A stretch of 64,000 nt of DNA from Deroplatys truncata (taxonomy: Eukaryota > Arthropoda > Insecta > Mantodea > Mantidae), in the NCBI GenBank assembly GCA_030765065.1, contig CM060977.1, forward strand, positions 95,683,795 to 95,747,794. Direction: 5' to 3'. Below, in pieces: positions 1 to 11,484 of this stretch. The position numbers and the translations under genes were made by a program. The notes beneath the pieces are model-generated. The model was not told where the DNA came from and did no database searches. It was given only the letters and a program-made list of their open reading frames with translations. Every line of letters starts with the position of its first letter. Position 1 is the stretch's first letter.

Positions 1-926
1 TAGAGAAAGGCGTACTACACCTAGAATGTAGATCTCTTTAAAACACAACTTTTATTTAAATATTTTTTGTGGCGTCAGCCATTTCCGAGATATTCGTCAT
101 TAATTGTTCGAATTGTTCAATACTTAGCCGTTGTTTTAAAATTCGGTCAATTTTTAGCTGTTTCTAGTGGTCCTCCTTAGGGGAGGGGTTCCGACCCCTA
201 CAGCTGCCATGGTGTGGGCGCTGCGGATCCCTAACACTCGTGGTACTCTAACGTTACTAGAAGTATGTCTGGCCGTACGTTCGAGCCCCTCCCGTTGGGG
301 AATCGTTCGGATTGCGTTGGTCTCGACGGGGCAGTGGTTCCCGATACCCATGGGAGATTGGGTACGACGGTGTGGTTTTCCATGCAGCCGGGGTTGTGAG
401 ACGCCTCAATGTCCTCCGGTTCTGCCCTGAAGAGCCAGTAGACGGCATGCTAGATTGCTGTTGGTCCCACCGAGGTTACCGGCAATCGCCCTTCGGGGAT
501 GACGCGCGTAAGTAGCGTATCTACTTCCATCTCCGCGTAAGCGGGGGGGGGGACCTTTATAGCCTTTAGACATTGGCCTCATAGAAAACCCCCACGGATG
601 GAGGGCCACTCGGTTGGCGCTATCCCTGGGATTCAAAAGGGGGGTCTGGGCTTTGGCTCTTACCCTGGTAGACCTTACTCAACATGTTTTTAGTGGTCGT
701 GAAATTTTAAAGCCAGCATATAGAATCCGGTTCTTAAACATCTGACCATCAGTGTTTATCTTGTATCTATAACGAAATGTGTATTGTGGCTGTTCCTACA
801 AGGATTTTTCTCGATTAAAATGAAGTAAATACAAACGTAGGCTTTTACAACAGTATTTTCCATACACTATAATAAACGATGGACGGCAGAGAGGGTTATG
901 TGAACGTAACACGTACAATTTTTTAA
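1..926 (+). repeat. Rep850 copy (5' truncated), split by a GC-rich insertion
   Basis: This entry defines the family called Rep850 here. In forward orientation a full copy begins near TACTTTCTCTACTACGTATA, passes CAGCATAACTCAAAAACGAA, TTGAATTTTCTGGGAATAGC and CATTTCCGAGATATCCGTTA, and ends near GTAGAGAAAGTCATGTGAAT followed by ACACATCAGATTTTTT. The first and last landmarks hold inverted versions of TACTTTCTCTAC, so the family may be a non-autonomous DNA transposon. Subfamily a carries GCGTCCAGTTCTTAAACATT; subfamily b carries CATAGCAACCAGCTCTTAAA and CCATATTCCCCTTGCA. No open frame is conserved. This copy is subfamily a: it starts at the ACTACAC...GTAGATCTCTTTAAAACAC segment, is broken by the element at 173-690, and resumes to about 926. 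No match to a named family was recognised. Confidence 0.75.
173..690. mobile_element. Unidentified 518-bp GC-rich insertion with 8-bp target duplication
   Basis: A sharply GC-rich block interrupts Rep850. The octamer TAGTGGTC stands at 165-172 and again at 691-698, and the Rep850 sequence is continuous across the junction once one octamer and the block are ignored. That is the pattern of a target-site duplication. The left end starts CTCCTTAGGGGAGGGG and the right end finishes CAACATGTTTTT, so the ends are not inverted repeats; a short T run favours a retroposon. An 8-bp duplication would also fit hAT or P elements, but their terminal motifs are not seen. Open frames of 60-90 codons exist on both strands and none resembles a protein I know. 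No second copy lies in the window. Confidence 0.6.
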
Positions 927-930
927 AGAG

Positions 931-1420
931 AAAGGTGCATGTATGTGTGTGTGTGCTTTAAAATTAACAGCATTACTCGGAAACAAAATTCAGGTAAACA
1001 CCAAACTAAGTGCATGTTCCAAGATACGACATTTCAAGCATTTCAAAAATTTGAAGAAAACCCCCCACCATTCGTTAGTAGTCGTTTGTCACTATTAAGA
1101 AAATCAAGATAAATTAATAAAGATTTCCATGTAAAAGTGGTTTAAGATGGGGTAGTTTATCTAAAAGTTTTCAAATGCTATTTCAAAACGGTGTCTGACA
1201 GGAGTATGAATTATACAACTTTAAATTTTATTTATGATGTAAATATCTTTAATATATAGTATTTTAATCAAAATAATTTGAGCTCTTTTTCTGAAAGTAA
1301 AGAATTTCCGAAAGCCTTCCAAAGTGAAGTGTAGTATGGGGCGAGGTGATTTTCTAGAAAATCTTCGTATCCCATCTTTCGAATGTACTCAACTTAAACA
1401 CAAAAGTAATTAAAGAGGAA
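931..1420 (-). repeat. Rep850 fragments, mixed orientation
   Basis: A forward fragment (about 940-1075, with a short TG tract, ACAGCATTACTCGGAAAC and a C-rich end) abuts a reverse fragment (about 1100-1420, containing TAATATATAGTATTTTAATC and GGTGATTTTC). Both are clearly diverged from the other copies. The 180 bases that follow (1421-1600) are AT-rich and unassigned. Confidence 0.6.
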
Positions 1421-1599
1421 GTTCAAATGACACTGCATAAAAAACTAAAGCTGATTTTTTTGGCATTTAGCTTCCTTAAGCTACCTTAAGCTTGATGCAA
1501 TTATTTTTTAACACCAACATCAAAATGGTAGCTATGATACGTGACTAAGAATACTATAACTTGAAGTCAAATTTTCATTAAACGTCTGGAAAATGATGT

Positions 1600-2507
1600 T
1601 GATTTATTGTTGCTGTTTGGACCATATTTTGCAGGAGATATGTTTCTTGGAGTGTTCGCCCCACGTACGATACAATGTTTCCGGTGGCCTTTGCCCCACA
1701 CTAAATTTTTCGGTGGCCTTTGCCCCCAACGTTTAAAACAAATCAAATTTGTATTTTAATGTTTATTTAAATATTATATATGTATAACTCGGCTGCATCA
1801 ATAGTAATTTTAAAACATGTATCTCTTAGCAGGGGTAGTACGGCTAAAGATTTAAGGGTTACACAAATTATAATGGTATTTAACTCCGTTTTATTAATCT
1901 TTCGCACGATTAAATAACACTTCACTGATGTATCCTTCTGTAGAGCTGTGAGATTATTGTTACTTGTACTTTTTAACACATAAACTTTATATTATTCACG
2001 CCGTAATGAAATGTTTATGTCTCACACTGAATACGTATAAAATTGAACTGCTCGGGAACGCTCCCTTCTAGCGTCTAGCGTCTAAATTCGTATATTTCAT
2101 CTACTTCAAATCTCTGATTTTTGCTAATCCTACTGCAATAGAATACTTTTATTTAACTTAAAGCTTCTCTAGTGTTTAATTGGCAATTTATAAACTGTTT
2201 TAAATATTACATTATTGTTCCAAGAATTATTAGTAGCATTATTAAGCTTTACAATTTATTGTTGTCCCAAGGTTACCTCATTGTTAGCAAATTTCGGCTT
2301 CTATTCTCACAGCTCCTACATTGTTAAAACTACGTAATGCATTCACATAACTTTATTATACGTGTACTTAATACTATAAACATAATACAGGGATTGTTAC
2401 ATATATTTTATATATTATTACATACACATATTGCTTTAAGGCGGGCTGTTATTTTTTATATTATATAATTAGATTGATATCATTTAAGTGATAAAAATAC
2501 TGCCTCA
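1600..2507 (-). mobile_element. LTR retroelement fossil, type A, copy 1 (LTR plus leader)
   Basis: The sequence is collinear with 16800-17682 over about 850 bases; shared landmarks include ATCCTACTGCAATAGAATAC and CATATTGCTTTAAGG. On the minus strand it starts TGAGGCAGTATTTT, the same start as the type B LTR fossils at 18629 and 60245. The other side runs into a leader containing a CGTACGTGGGGCGAAC block that resembles the putative primer-binding site of the other copies. I read it as a lone LTR with a little leader, from an LTR retrotransposon of undetermined superfamily (BEL/Pao or Gypsy-like). It is broken and visibly diverged from its partner, so it is old. No gag or pol is present. Confidence 0.55.
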
Positions 2508-3394
2508 AAAACCTTTCAGTTTCTGCTTCCTACATAAAATTTCTTCATGGTGCACATTCAGAATACCGCAGACCACTTTTTCGCTCTTCTCTGAAACATC
2601 ATTACTTTTCCAGAAGAAATAAATCTCGCAATAAAGGACCCCAGTATCATTAATGGGGTACTTTCAGGAATTCCTAAACCTTATCCCCAAGATCTGTAGA
2701 AAATGGCTTCCTTGCTTCAAATGCTCTTTTACCCTCTCAGAGGAGATGGCTTGACGCAAAAGGACACTAAATTAGACAAGATATAAAGAATACCATCCTT
2801 CCGCATTACCTTCATTCTTTCCTTGTTCGAATAAAAGTCGGGAGACACAAAATGATGTTCTTATGGCATTGTTAGTTGGTTACAAGGTTTATGCTTAAGG
2901 ACGGCGAGGCCTGCCCTCCGACAATTTTTACGACACTTTGGGATGGGGAGGTACGCGACGAGAAAAATGGCCACGTATGTCGCGTCCAAGTGCCCCTTAA
3001 TGAGACTTGGAGGGACTTTGTCCATGGCAACCGACCACTCATACAGAACAGGGCTTCCCAAAGTCTTTCTGCTCATCTTTTTTCCTTTTATTTTGAGGTT
3101 TATTTACGACCTTAATATCTTTTGCCGGTTACTTAGCTCCTCTTTTTCTTCACTTCATGATCTCAGCATGAAAGGTACTTGTACTTCATCCTTTACATAT
3201 CCTTTCGTGGGGCACATTGTCGTCTTTATAGGAGGCCTATACTAAAAAGGTTTAGAATGCCATGCTTCGAAAAACAAATGAAATGCGCTTATACTTGAAA
3301 TCTGTTTTATAATATTTTGCGAGTTGCTTGCTTAGCGGTTTGTTCGATTTTCTCTTAACAGTTTCTTAATTATCATCATTTAAAGATTTTGTGT
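2508..3394. other. Unassigned AT-rich DNA
   Basis: No recognisable gene or repeat. Overlapping short open frames at 2861-3245 on both strands have no familiar motif and no supporting context. The stretch at 2880-3060 is more GC-rich than its surroundings and may be an old, unrecognised insertion. Confidence 0.5.
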
Positions 3395-4440
3395 TCACAC
3401 AAAAATGCGTTATACTAAAGAACATTTCCAGGCTATGATTTTTTTTACAGTTTTAAATCGTCATTAACACCTAAATAATGTATATATTGACTTAGAAATG
3501 CATTTGGCGAAGAATCCCCGTCTAAGTCAACAATTTATAATTGGTACAGCGAATTCAAAACTGATCGGTTTTTTCTTAGTGATGCATTTCGTGAAGGACG
3601 CCCAGTATTCGAGGAATGCTTGAAGAAGATCGACGGATATGTTATGCATTTATTGGGGAGACATTAGACATTGGTATGCGTCAAATCGAAAATATTTTAC
3701 ATCAAAGTTAGACGTGAGAAGACTTTGACATAAACTGACTCCCGATCAAAAACAATGATTGCTGCAGAAAATGCTCCGGAAAAATTCCAAGACGGTATTT
3801 CAAATTTGGTCTGGAATATCCTTACTGATAATAGATCCTGAAAAGAAAAGTCAATCGGCCCAATGGGTCTTTCGAACAGAACTTCAGCCTAGAAAAGTCC
3901 ACGAATTCGCAGTGATGGAAAGAAGATGAGTGGTAGATTTTTTCTAAAACGGCTCATATTGCTAATGTAGCATTAGAAAATAGACTACCTTACTACCAAT
4001 TAGTACATAAATGTCTGTTTACCAAAAACTTTTTGAAAAGTTGTGAGAAACACCCAAAAGGAAAACTAATGTTACATCATGACAACGTATCGTCGCATAA
4101 GCTAAACTGAGTATTTGGATGCGCTTAAAGTCAGTACCGTGGACCCTCCACCATACAGCCCTGACCTAAAACCTTGCGATTTTCTTTTGTTTCCAAAAAT
4201 TAAAGAAACAATGATCACTTTCTCGTCATCAGATGAAGTAGTGGAACATTACAACAACCTGTTTCTGAAGTGTCTCAGGAAGAGTGACATCATTTCTTGA
4301 AGGACAGGTTTCATGAACTGCAAAAATGTATTGAATATTTTGAATAGCAATAAAATCATTTCAAACCAATTTTTTAAAACCAATCCTTGTATGCTTTAAA
4401 AAAAATCAGTGTCGCCCTCATACTTGTTACTTACTTTCTT
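3395..4440 (+). mobile_element. mariner transposon remnant (DD34D transposase, decayed)
   Basis: Translated pieces in different frames follow a mariner transposase in order. A helix-turn-helix segment lies near 3400-3600 (YTKEHFQAMIF, then SDAFREGRPV). A central piece at 3838-3935 reads DPEKKSQSAQWVF. The second catalytic aspartate is in HHDN near 4079. The third is in PPYSPDLKPCDFLLFPKIKE near 4147-4208, and the end reads FHELQKCIEYFE near 4310-4345. Stops and frameshifts break it many times, and a GDES-like first aspartate is degraded (TDNRS near 3820). No clear paired inverted ends or TA duplications were found, so the limits are approximate. A normal element is about 1.3 kb; this one is shorter. 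Confidence 0.85.
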
Positions 4441-4743
4441 TAATTCTTTCTCTTTTGTATTAAAAATGTTACGACCCTGTCCAGTTTGTTTGGTACCTTA
4501 GGCTCGCCTACCTATTAAGAGGATTACTGATATAACGGCGTACTTAATTCTAATTGCCTGCTATTCAGTTATCGCCTTCGGTCAGTTATAGAATTAATAA
4601 ATTAAGATTCCACACTAGATTGGATCTCGAACGTGATGTTAGAACTGTTTAATTCACCTACTCATATGCCGAATTAACTAAAGCATTATTACTCTCATAG
4701 TTTTCATTCCCCTGCCATTTATTACTTCCTATTTAAGAACCAT
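4441..4743. other. Unassigned AT-rich DNA
   Basis: Between the mariner remnant and the next Rep850 copy. No gene or familiar repeat is seen. Confidence 0.5.
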
Positions 4744-5895
4744 TTAATTTCTCTACCACGTACCTAGTATGTAGGATGTGTTTATCGGAGGCGGACACCT
4801 CGCCACCGTCACTACGAACAGCCTGATCTATTGTGGCTACGCCCCCCCGGAGCAGGGATGAGGTAAAGGATCAGTAGAAAGTCGCAGGTTCACAGGCAGG
4901 CGCACAGAAGTCCCTAATATTTCCAGTTTGAGCACCCGCGCAGCAGAATCCCGAGAAAGAATCCCGAGAGAAGCGACGAAGCGACCTTAACGGGCGCGAC
5001 AATGCTCTCTGGCGTTCACAGGGAGAAATCGTTACAATGCGCAAGAAACTACGCCATCTTCCTGACACCGTCAACAGCTCAGGACCCAAAGACACACTTG
5101 AAACGTGAAAGGGAGAAATGAAATTAGAGGAATGGGGGGAAGAAGGAATAGTGGTACAATACTCCACCCTTCCATTCGCCTAGGTAACCAGAGGAAAATC
5201 ACGAAAAACCCTATGGTCAGAATGGGCAGTTACCGGGAATTGAATCCGGCAGTTCCGGGATCTCCAGAATACGGACCACAGAGTCTGCCGTCTGAACCAT
5301 CCCGCTCGGTCACCTAGTATGTAAGAGGAAGTATTGTCTTTCACCTAAAAATTAGAAATATGGATTTCACCACAAATACAATTACTTTGAGTTCCATTGA
5401 ACCCCCACCCCAAAGCAAACATTTCAGATCACATTTCTATGTTTATCTGTTTCTGTGAACAGAATAACTCAAAAATGAAAAGTCAGATAAGTACCAAACT
5501 TGGAATTTAAGATCAGTATCTTCCAAACGAATGACACGAAGATATTGAATAAAGTCCCCACCCCAGCCTAGACATATAGAAAGGTTTTCTAAATTTTAAA
5601 TTGTTTCTAAAATTACTGAAGCGATTCTGATTAAAATATATGTTTAAGGTACTTGCATGACAAAAAAAAACGCACTCTGGCATTTTCTGGGAATAGCCTG
5701 TGAAGTCCTCTTAATTCGTAAGAAAATTTATTTCGTATTGCATAATTGGTAAACGTTAAACGATAGACGAAAACGTACTATACAGAAAATGCAAATCTCT
5801 TTAAAATACAAAATTTATTCCAGTAACTTTTGTGCAATTAGTCATTTTGGGGATATACGTTATTATTGGCTTTAATTATTGTATTTTTTTCATTT
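4744..5895 (+). repeat. Rep850 copy split by SINE2
   Basis: The first bases are at 4744-4773 (TTTCTCTACCACGTACCTAG); the copy resumes at 5312 after a SINE and runs to about 5895. The join is exact once one copy of the 12-base target duplication is removed. It includes ACAGAATAACTCAAAAATG and a C-rich tract, and ends in TTTCAT before another Rep850 begins. Confidence 0.75.
4774..5311 (-). mobile_element. SINE2 retroposon, tRNA-derived, with 12-bp target duplication
   Basis: A GC-rich 538-bp block is flanked by ACCTAGTATGTA at 4762-4773 and 5312-5323. On the minus strand it begins ACCGAGCGGGATGGTTCAG, a tRNA-like A box, followed by a B box GGATTCAATTCC, then a conserved stretch equivalent to GGTTTTTCGTGATTTTCC. 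The body differs from SINE1 and carries a tail motif (CTAGGGACTTC-like, read from 4900-4915) shared with 9745-10143 and 16358-16706. It is an RNA polymerase III type retroposon that depends on a LINE for movement. Overlapping open frames in it are not genes. Confidence 0.8.
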
Positions 5896-6575
5896 ATACT
5901 TTTTCTATTACGTATAGAATTGCATTGCATTCCATCCAAAACTTCTAAAATAAAATTTCACCGGAAATATATGTTTTGAGGCGCCCTGAATCCAACTCGA
6001 CCATTTTTTAAAAAAGTGAGAATTGGAAAATTTGGAGGAAAAATGAAAGAACTCTGGATAAATGCCATAATTTGTTATTTCAGTTTAGTATCTTCCAAGG
6101 ATGCGAAACGAAGAAAATAACCCATCCCTAATTAACCTTTACATGGAACATTATTCGATTAAAATGCCATATATATAAGCTGTATACATGGCAAATAAAA
6201 TGTATATCTTGAATTTTCTGGGAATAGCGTGTTCATTTGGGAGGAATTGTGCACTCATGTACAACTAGTAAACATTAGGGATAGACGAAAACGTACACAC
6301 ACAAAATGTAGATGTCGCGATTTATTTCAAATACGTTTTTATGTAGCATAAGTTGTTTCTAAGATATCGGTTATTACAGGTTTTTATTGTTCAATACTTA
6401 TTGTTTTAAAGTTACATCGATTTTTAGTAGTTTTTCGTGATTGCATGGAAACAGTATGGAACACCTGACTATCGTAGTTCCCTTTGTATCTATAATGAAA
6501 TATGTAATGTAAATACATAGTAAAGAAATTAATCTGCAATAAAATAACCCATTCTCGTTTAATCAAAAAGTGTTA
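5896..6575 (+). repeat. Rep850 copy, subfamily a
   Basis: It starts at TTTTCTATTACGTATAGAAT, includes TTGAATTTTCTGGGAATAGC and the TTGTATCTATAATGAAAT segment, and reaches the reverse copy that begins near 6576. The CA-rich tract is almost absent here. Confidence 0.75.
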
Positions 6576-7375
6576 TATTCACATATTTATCCACCCTCTC
6601 AGATTATTATTACAAATGTTTATTTTCCTATCTACTTCATTTTACTCGAGATGAGCCTTTCCGGAAATGCATGTTACACATTTCGTTATATATAGATATA
6701 AAGGGAATAGCGATAGTAAAACGTTTAACAACCGGGCATATATGGTAGCTTTAAAATTACACCTTTTCCATGTAATCGCGAGAAGTAACTTAAAATCAAC
6801 AGGACTTTAAAAGAATTGGCTAAGTTTTGAACAATTCGAACTACTAATAACGGATATTTCGAAAATGGTTTAGTCACAAAAAGAAGTTATTTAAATAAAT
6901 TGTGTGTTTCAAAGGATTTAGATTTGTTTTGTGCAGTACACTTTTGTCTATCACTTAACGTAAACCAGGTATAGAAGATTATATAGATTTCCTTGGAAGC
7001 TATTCCCAGAAAATTTAAGATATACATTTTACTTGTCATGTAAATATATTTAATATATGGTATTTTAATCAAAGTATATAGAGCATTTTCAGAAAATCAA
7101 AGAATTGGAAAAATATTCCACGTAAAAGTAGTTTACGGTGTCGCCTCCATGTCGCACCTTTGGAAGGTAGTGAACATAAACACCAACTTTGGTAATTATC
7201 TCACATTTCCTTTTTGAGTTATACTGTTCACACACACAGACATTTTCTAAAACTGCTTTTTTTTATTTAGGAGCCACGAATCATGTATTTCCCGTGAAAT
7301 CTCGATATCGATGCTTTGGGTGGAATGCAATACCTTCTCTATGTACTGTGTGTACACGGTAGAGAAAGCAAAGAA
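6576..7375 (-). repeat. Rep850 copy, subfamily a, reverse
   Basis: The copy runs from TCACATATTTATCCACCCTC to CACGGTAGAGAAAGC. It contains the reverse of every landmark, with a short CACACACAGACA tract near 7231-7243. It forms a tail-to-tail junction with the forward copy to its left. Confidence 0.8.
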
Positions 7376-8271
7376 AAAATCTAATGCGTTGCACTCACAT
7401 GACTTTCTCTACTCCTGTACTCCTTCATGTTAATCAAGATAAACATTTGCAGAAACTATTTTAATGCTAATTTTCTTGTAGGTGCAAGGGGAATATGGTA
7501 GGCTATAAGCGACAGTCAAATTCTATGCTATGTGGAGTGTTCCATTCTCCTTGTATGTCCAGGACATGAAAAAAAATCTGATGTGTCGCACTCACATGAA
7601 TTTCTCTACTCTTGTAAAAACTATTTATAGAAACGCTTATTCTCCAACTACTTCATGTTAATCGGGATATCGAAATGTTAATCTTGTTACTAATTCTCTT
7701 CTAGGTGCAAGGGGAATATGGTAGGCTTTAAGTGACAGTCAAATCTTTTAAGAACCGGTTGCTATGTGGAGCAGTCCATTCTCTTTGCTTGTCCAGGACA
7801 TAAAAAGTAATTAACGAATTCCCATTCGAGAAAAAGTTTAACAAACAGTATCTCGAAAATGGTTCAATCCACAAAAAGAAAAGAAAGAAAAAAAGTATAT
7901 GACGTAAATTGTGTGTTTTAACGGGATCTACATTTTTTGTGTAGTAAAAGTTTGTCTATCTCTTATGGTTTACCAGTTATGCAAAAGTCGTTCACAATGA
8001 AGAATACTTTTGGAGATATTCCCAGAAAATTCGAGATATGCAATTTATTTGCCATAAATATGTCTTAAACTTATGGTATTTTATTCAAAATCATTGCAGC
8101 CATTTTTTGAGAAAATTAAAATTTTCGAAAAATGTTCCATGTAAAGGGTAAACTGGGGTTGGGGGATTTTGTTGAAAACCTTTGTTTCGCATCTCTGGAA
8201 GATACTGAACCTAAATATCAAGTGTGGTGTTTATCCGACTGTTCCTTTCTGAGTTATGCTGTTCACAGACC

Positions 8272-8327
<56 letters not shown>

Positions 8328-8500
8328 CACAGACAGACACACACAGACAGACACACACACGGACATGTTTCCAAAATGCTTTATATGCATTCCGTGCACC
8401 TCAAAACATGTATTTCCTGTGAAATCTTGGTATTGAATTTTTGGGTGGAATGCAATACTTCCCCTACTTACTATACGTAGTAGAGAAAGTAAAAAAGAAC
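7376..8500 (-). repeat. Two joined reverse Rep850 copies, subfamily b
   Basis: A partial copy (7376-7572) is followed directly by a full one (about 7573-8500). Both begin with AAAAAAATCTGATGTG-like sequence and TTTCTCTACTC, and both include GGTGCAAGGGGAATATGGTA and GTCCAGGACAT. The first stops at the GTCCAGGACAT segment, exactly where the second starts anew. The second carries a long CA array at 8273-8325 and ends with CTATACGTAGTAGAGAAAG. Confidence 0.8.
8273..8325. repeat. (AC)n microsatellite inside Rep850
   Basis: About 26 AC units without interruption, followed by a degenerate CAGACAGACACACA stretch to about 8362. It sits just past the GAGTTATGCTGTTCACAGAC landmark, the position used by most other Rep850 copies for their CA tract. 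Confidence 0.95.
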
Positions 8501-9007
8501 CCGCAGACCATGGGATATAACAATAGCTTAAGTAAAATATGTAAATCTGGCTAAAATACACAATTGAGGTGTTGGTTGGAAGGAACTCAATTCGAGTTAA
8601 GCCGTTCTTGCCTTTCTTGAATGATGTGCTTTTAAAACGATGAATAAATTACCAAGTTTCACAGAAGGTGCAGTAGAGTGCAAGAGAATGCATAAAAGAA
8701 GAGGTTACCCAGTCGTTGCTCCACTGAACCTCTTATGTTTCTAGGTTAGAGCTCAGTTCGTCTATTATGCAGCTAGATTTCCAAACTTAAAAAGTTTAAG
8801 CTTTAAAGTGCATTCATAAATTCATGGCATATTTTGAATCTTCTTTAAGTAATAGGTGTAACGTCCTTTTGTTTTTTACCTTTGAGTATTTCATAGTTCT
8901 GCATAAAATATAACTCTTGTGAATGGAAAGTTAACAGTAACATCTATATTTTAACGCCCGTTTGGGAAGGCAAAAACTGATATATTTGTTCTTCCTGCCG
9001 AATTTGA
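8501..9007. other. Unassigned AT-rich DNA
   Basis: No gene or recognised repeat. The region lies between two Rep850 blocks. Confidence 0.5.
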
Positions 9008-9030
9008 GAAAAAAATCTGATGTGTTGCAC

Positions 9031-9590
9031 ACACAAGTTAAATTTAAAGGATGTGAACGAACGGAAGGGCCCAGAAGCCAGACCATAGCACCATAAGTAG
9101 GCCACAACGATCCTTCTTACTTCTAGCGTGTCCCCTGGGAGGAATAAGGGGTGAGATCTGACCCAGATGCCGACGGGCGCAAGCATACAAGGGGTACATA
9201 AGGTTTCCAGATCAAACGCATTTGACGCCGCCCGAGCCCACCCACAAGTTCCTATTTCCCGGGAGTCCCCCGAAGGGACGCCCGTCTGAGAACATCCGGA
9301 GTCGGATCCTAACTGATCAGCCCCGCAACGACGCCAGTGAACGCTTGTACACAACCCACAGACACCGCCCTGTCGCAACTCGCTGAACTCCGACGCCTGG
9401 TCCTAAACCTCTCTGTAACAGATGACAAGGAAGATGATGGCTACAGTAAAGTCATGGTAGAAGATGAACCTCACCAGTATTCGCTTGTCGACCCGGAGTA
9501 ACCTCAAAATCCCATGGGTCAGAGTGGACGGTCACCGGGAATCGAACCCGCTGATTCATGTTACTCGGCACCAGCGGCATTAGCATTATT
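9031..9590 (-). mobile_element. SINE1 retroposon, about 550 bp
   Basis: On the minus strand the head contains a B box GGGTTCGATTCCCGG and then CCATGGGATTTTGAGG. The body is collinear with 15812-16348, 34697-35257 and 36886-37439: a region with GGACCAGGCG-like sequence, a GCGGCGTCAAATGCGTTTGA-like central part and a tail near GGGCCCTTCCG. The A box is eroded. A 144-codon minus-strand open frame here is fortuitous. Confidence 0.75.
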
Positions 9591-9744
9591 TTTCTACTCT
9601 TTTACAAAATATCCTTATAATCTTCATCTACTTCTTGTTCATACAGATAAAAATAAAGAGTACCATACAGACCATACAACGCAAGTGGTTACACATCTAG
9701 ATCTACTGCAGGCTACCCCTCTCCAAGTATGAAACGAACGATCC

Positions 9745-10143
9745 ACAGGAGGCTACAGGCAGCAGGCATGCAAGTCACAGGGACGCGCAGAAGTCCCTAG
9801 CACTTCCTGGCTCGAAGATCCGTCCCAATATTCGAGATGCCCAGAGACAGAAATGAAGGACTCGTCGAATCAGGAAATGTTCTACTGTCCGTGGGAATTA
9901 CTCTTTCCTTGAAGAGAACATCTGCGCTCTCTGGCACCATTCTAGCGCCACGAAAGCTAGAAGTACACCTGAGTTTGAGAAATAAACTGAATGAAAAATA
10001 AATGAGAGAAAGAGACCCGCGTTAAAGAAAAAGCCACTCCGACATTCACTTACCGACAAGGAAAAACCCAAGGTTAGATTGCGCGGTCGACAGAATCGAA
10101 TCAACGACCTCCCGAATACAACCCTCACACTTTACTGTGCATC
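9745..10143 (-). mobile_element. SINE2 retroposon, partial
   Basis: It is collinear with 4774-5311: the tail segment GAAGTCCCTAGCACTTCC at 9790-9807, CTCTCTGGCACC at 9928-9939, and the head segment with GATTCGATTCTGTCGACC (minus strand) near 10085-10102. It is shorter and more eroded than the copy at 4774. Confidence 0.65.
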
Positions 10144-10365
10144 CAACTGACTTCCTAACTTAAAGTGACGGTCACATTTTTAAAAATTGAATATCTATGG
10201 GATGGATTTTAAATTCCATGCTCCTTGCATCAACACGGGGAACAAACGAATAGTGACTTACCACTTGAAGTAAGCATACGCGTTGAAAATTCAATCCATA
10301 ACAAAGAGTATGTAGGAAATGTGTAACGACACAACAATTTTATTTCACATAAATTCTGCGAAATC

Positions 10366-10496
10366 TATAGTTTCTCTACTACGTATAGCAATTAGAGGTG
10401 TTATATTTCACCCAAAAATTCCATATCGAGATTTGACCGGAAATATACTCCTTTAAAGGCATCTAGATTAAGAAAAAGCATTTTACGAAAAAGGTC

Positions 10497-10548
<52 letters not shown>

Positions 10549-11215
10549 TGTGTATATATGTGTAGGTGTCTGTCTCTTGCGTGTGTTTGTCTGTGAACAG
10601 CATAACTCAAAAACGAAAAGTACCAAACTTGGTAAGTATCTCCCAAGGATACGACACCAAGATTTTAAAGAGAATTACCCACCAACTATCCTTTACACGG
10701 AATATTTTTCGCACATTTTGATTTTACAGAATACCATACATATCTGTATGATAAACAAAATTTAAATCTTGAATTTTCTGGGAACAGCATTTGAAGCTCT
10801 CTTCATTTGAAGAAGTTTTGTACAATCTTGTGTAACTGGTAAACTACTACACAAGAAATGCTGATCTCTTTAAAACACATAATTTATTTCAAATATCTTT
10901 TTTGTGGTATACATCATTTCTGAGATATCCGTTATTAATGCTTCGAATTGTTCATTTCTTGGTCATTCTTTAAAATCCTTTCACATTCACTTGTTTCTCG
11001 TGATGTCAGTATGTGATTTTAAGGCCAGCATAGAGCGTCCAGTTCTTAAACATGTGACTATCGCTGTTCCCTTTGTATCTACTTATATAGCGAAATGTGT
11101 AATGTAGTTATTTCTACAAAAGGTTTAATTGGACTGAAGTGCAGTAAATAAGCTTTAGTAAGAATAGTTTGTGTACTCACTAATAAAGGATAGAGTGTAG
11201 AGAAACACATATGAA
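10366..11215 (+). repeat. Rep850 copy, subfamily a, nearly full length
   Basis: It begins TTTCTCTACTACGTATAGCA, has the TG array at 10499-10544, CAGCATAACTCAAAAACGAA, TTGAATTTTCTGGGAACAGC and the GCGTCCAGTTCTTAAACATG segment, and ends around GATAGAGTGTAGAGAAACAC. Confidence 0.85.
10499..10544. repeat. (TG)n microsatellite inside Rep850
   Basis: About 23 TG units, followed by an imperfect TG/TA continuation to about 10590. It lies immediately before GTCTGTGAACAGCATAACTC, the equivalent of the CA arrays seen in reverse copies. Confidence 0.95.
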
Positions 11216-11484
11216 TGTATAAAATCAGTCTTTTTGTGTAATAAGGTACATTCTATGTCTTACGGTTTATACATTTAAAAAAAGGCATTAATATACATTT
11301 TATCATGCAAATATTATAAACATATAGTACTTAAATCAAAATTAGAGCCATTTTTGAGAACATAAAAAATAACAAAACTCTTCCATGTAAGGAGTACTTT
11401 GTGGAGGAGTGATTTTCTTGAAAATGTTTGAGTCTCATCCTTTGAAGATATACTTAATTTAAATACAATGTTTGGTTCTTATAT
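11216..11484 (-). repeat. Rep850 fragment, reverse
   Basis: It contains TTTTTGTGTAATAAGGTACA, the TATAGTACTTAAATCAAAAT segment and GGAGTGATTTTCTTGAAAAT, then stops where the tandem duplication starts. Confidence 0.65.

Larger units (their letters stand above)
9008..10365 (-). repeat. Reverse Rep850 copy broken by SINE1 and SINE2
   Basis: The start AAAAATCTGATGTGTTGCAC is at 9012-9031. TTTCTACTCTTTTACAAAAT with TCTTCATCTACTTCTTGTTC follows after a SINE, at about 9590-9660. CTTAAAGTGACGGTCACATT with the GAATAGTGACTTACCACTTG region follows a second SINE, at about 10160-10270. The order matches a subfamily b copy read in reverse. The junctions are eroded and no target duplications could be assigned. 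Confidence 0.55.

Noticed and set aside
2861-3245. Overlapping 70-100 codon frames as a host exon
   Set aside because: No recognisable motif, frames on both strands of similar length, no splice context that I could support.
8132-8561. Long open frames on both strands across the CA array
   Set aside because: They are histidine/threonine or cysteine/valine runs generated by the AC microsatellite inside a Rep850 copy.
8944-9378. 144-codon minus-strand open frame
   Set aside because: It spans a SINE1 body; no protein family resemblance and the other SINE1 copies do not keep the frame.
10401-10765. Open frames across the TG array
   Set aside because: Same cause: dinucleotide repeat translated in several frames, with no conserved flanking protein.
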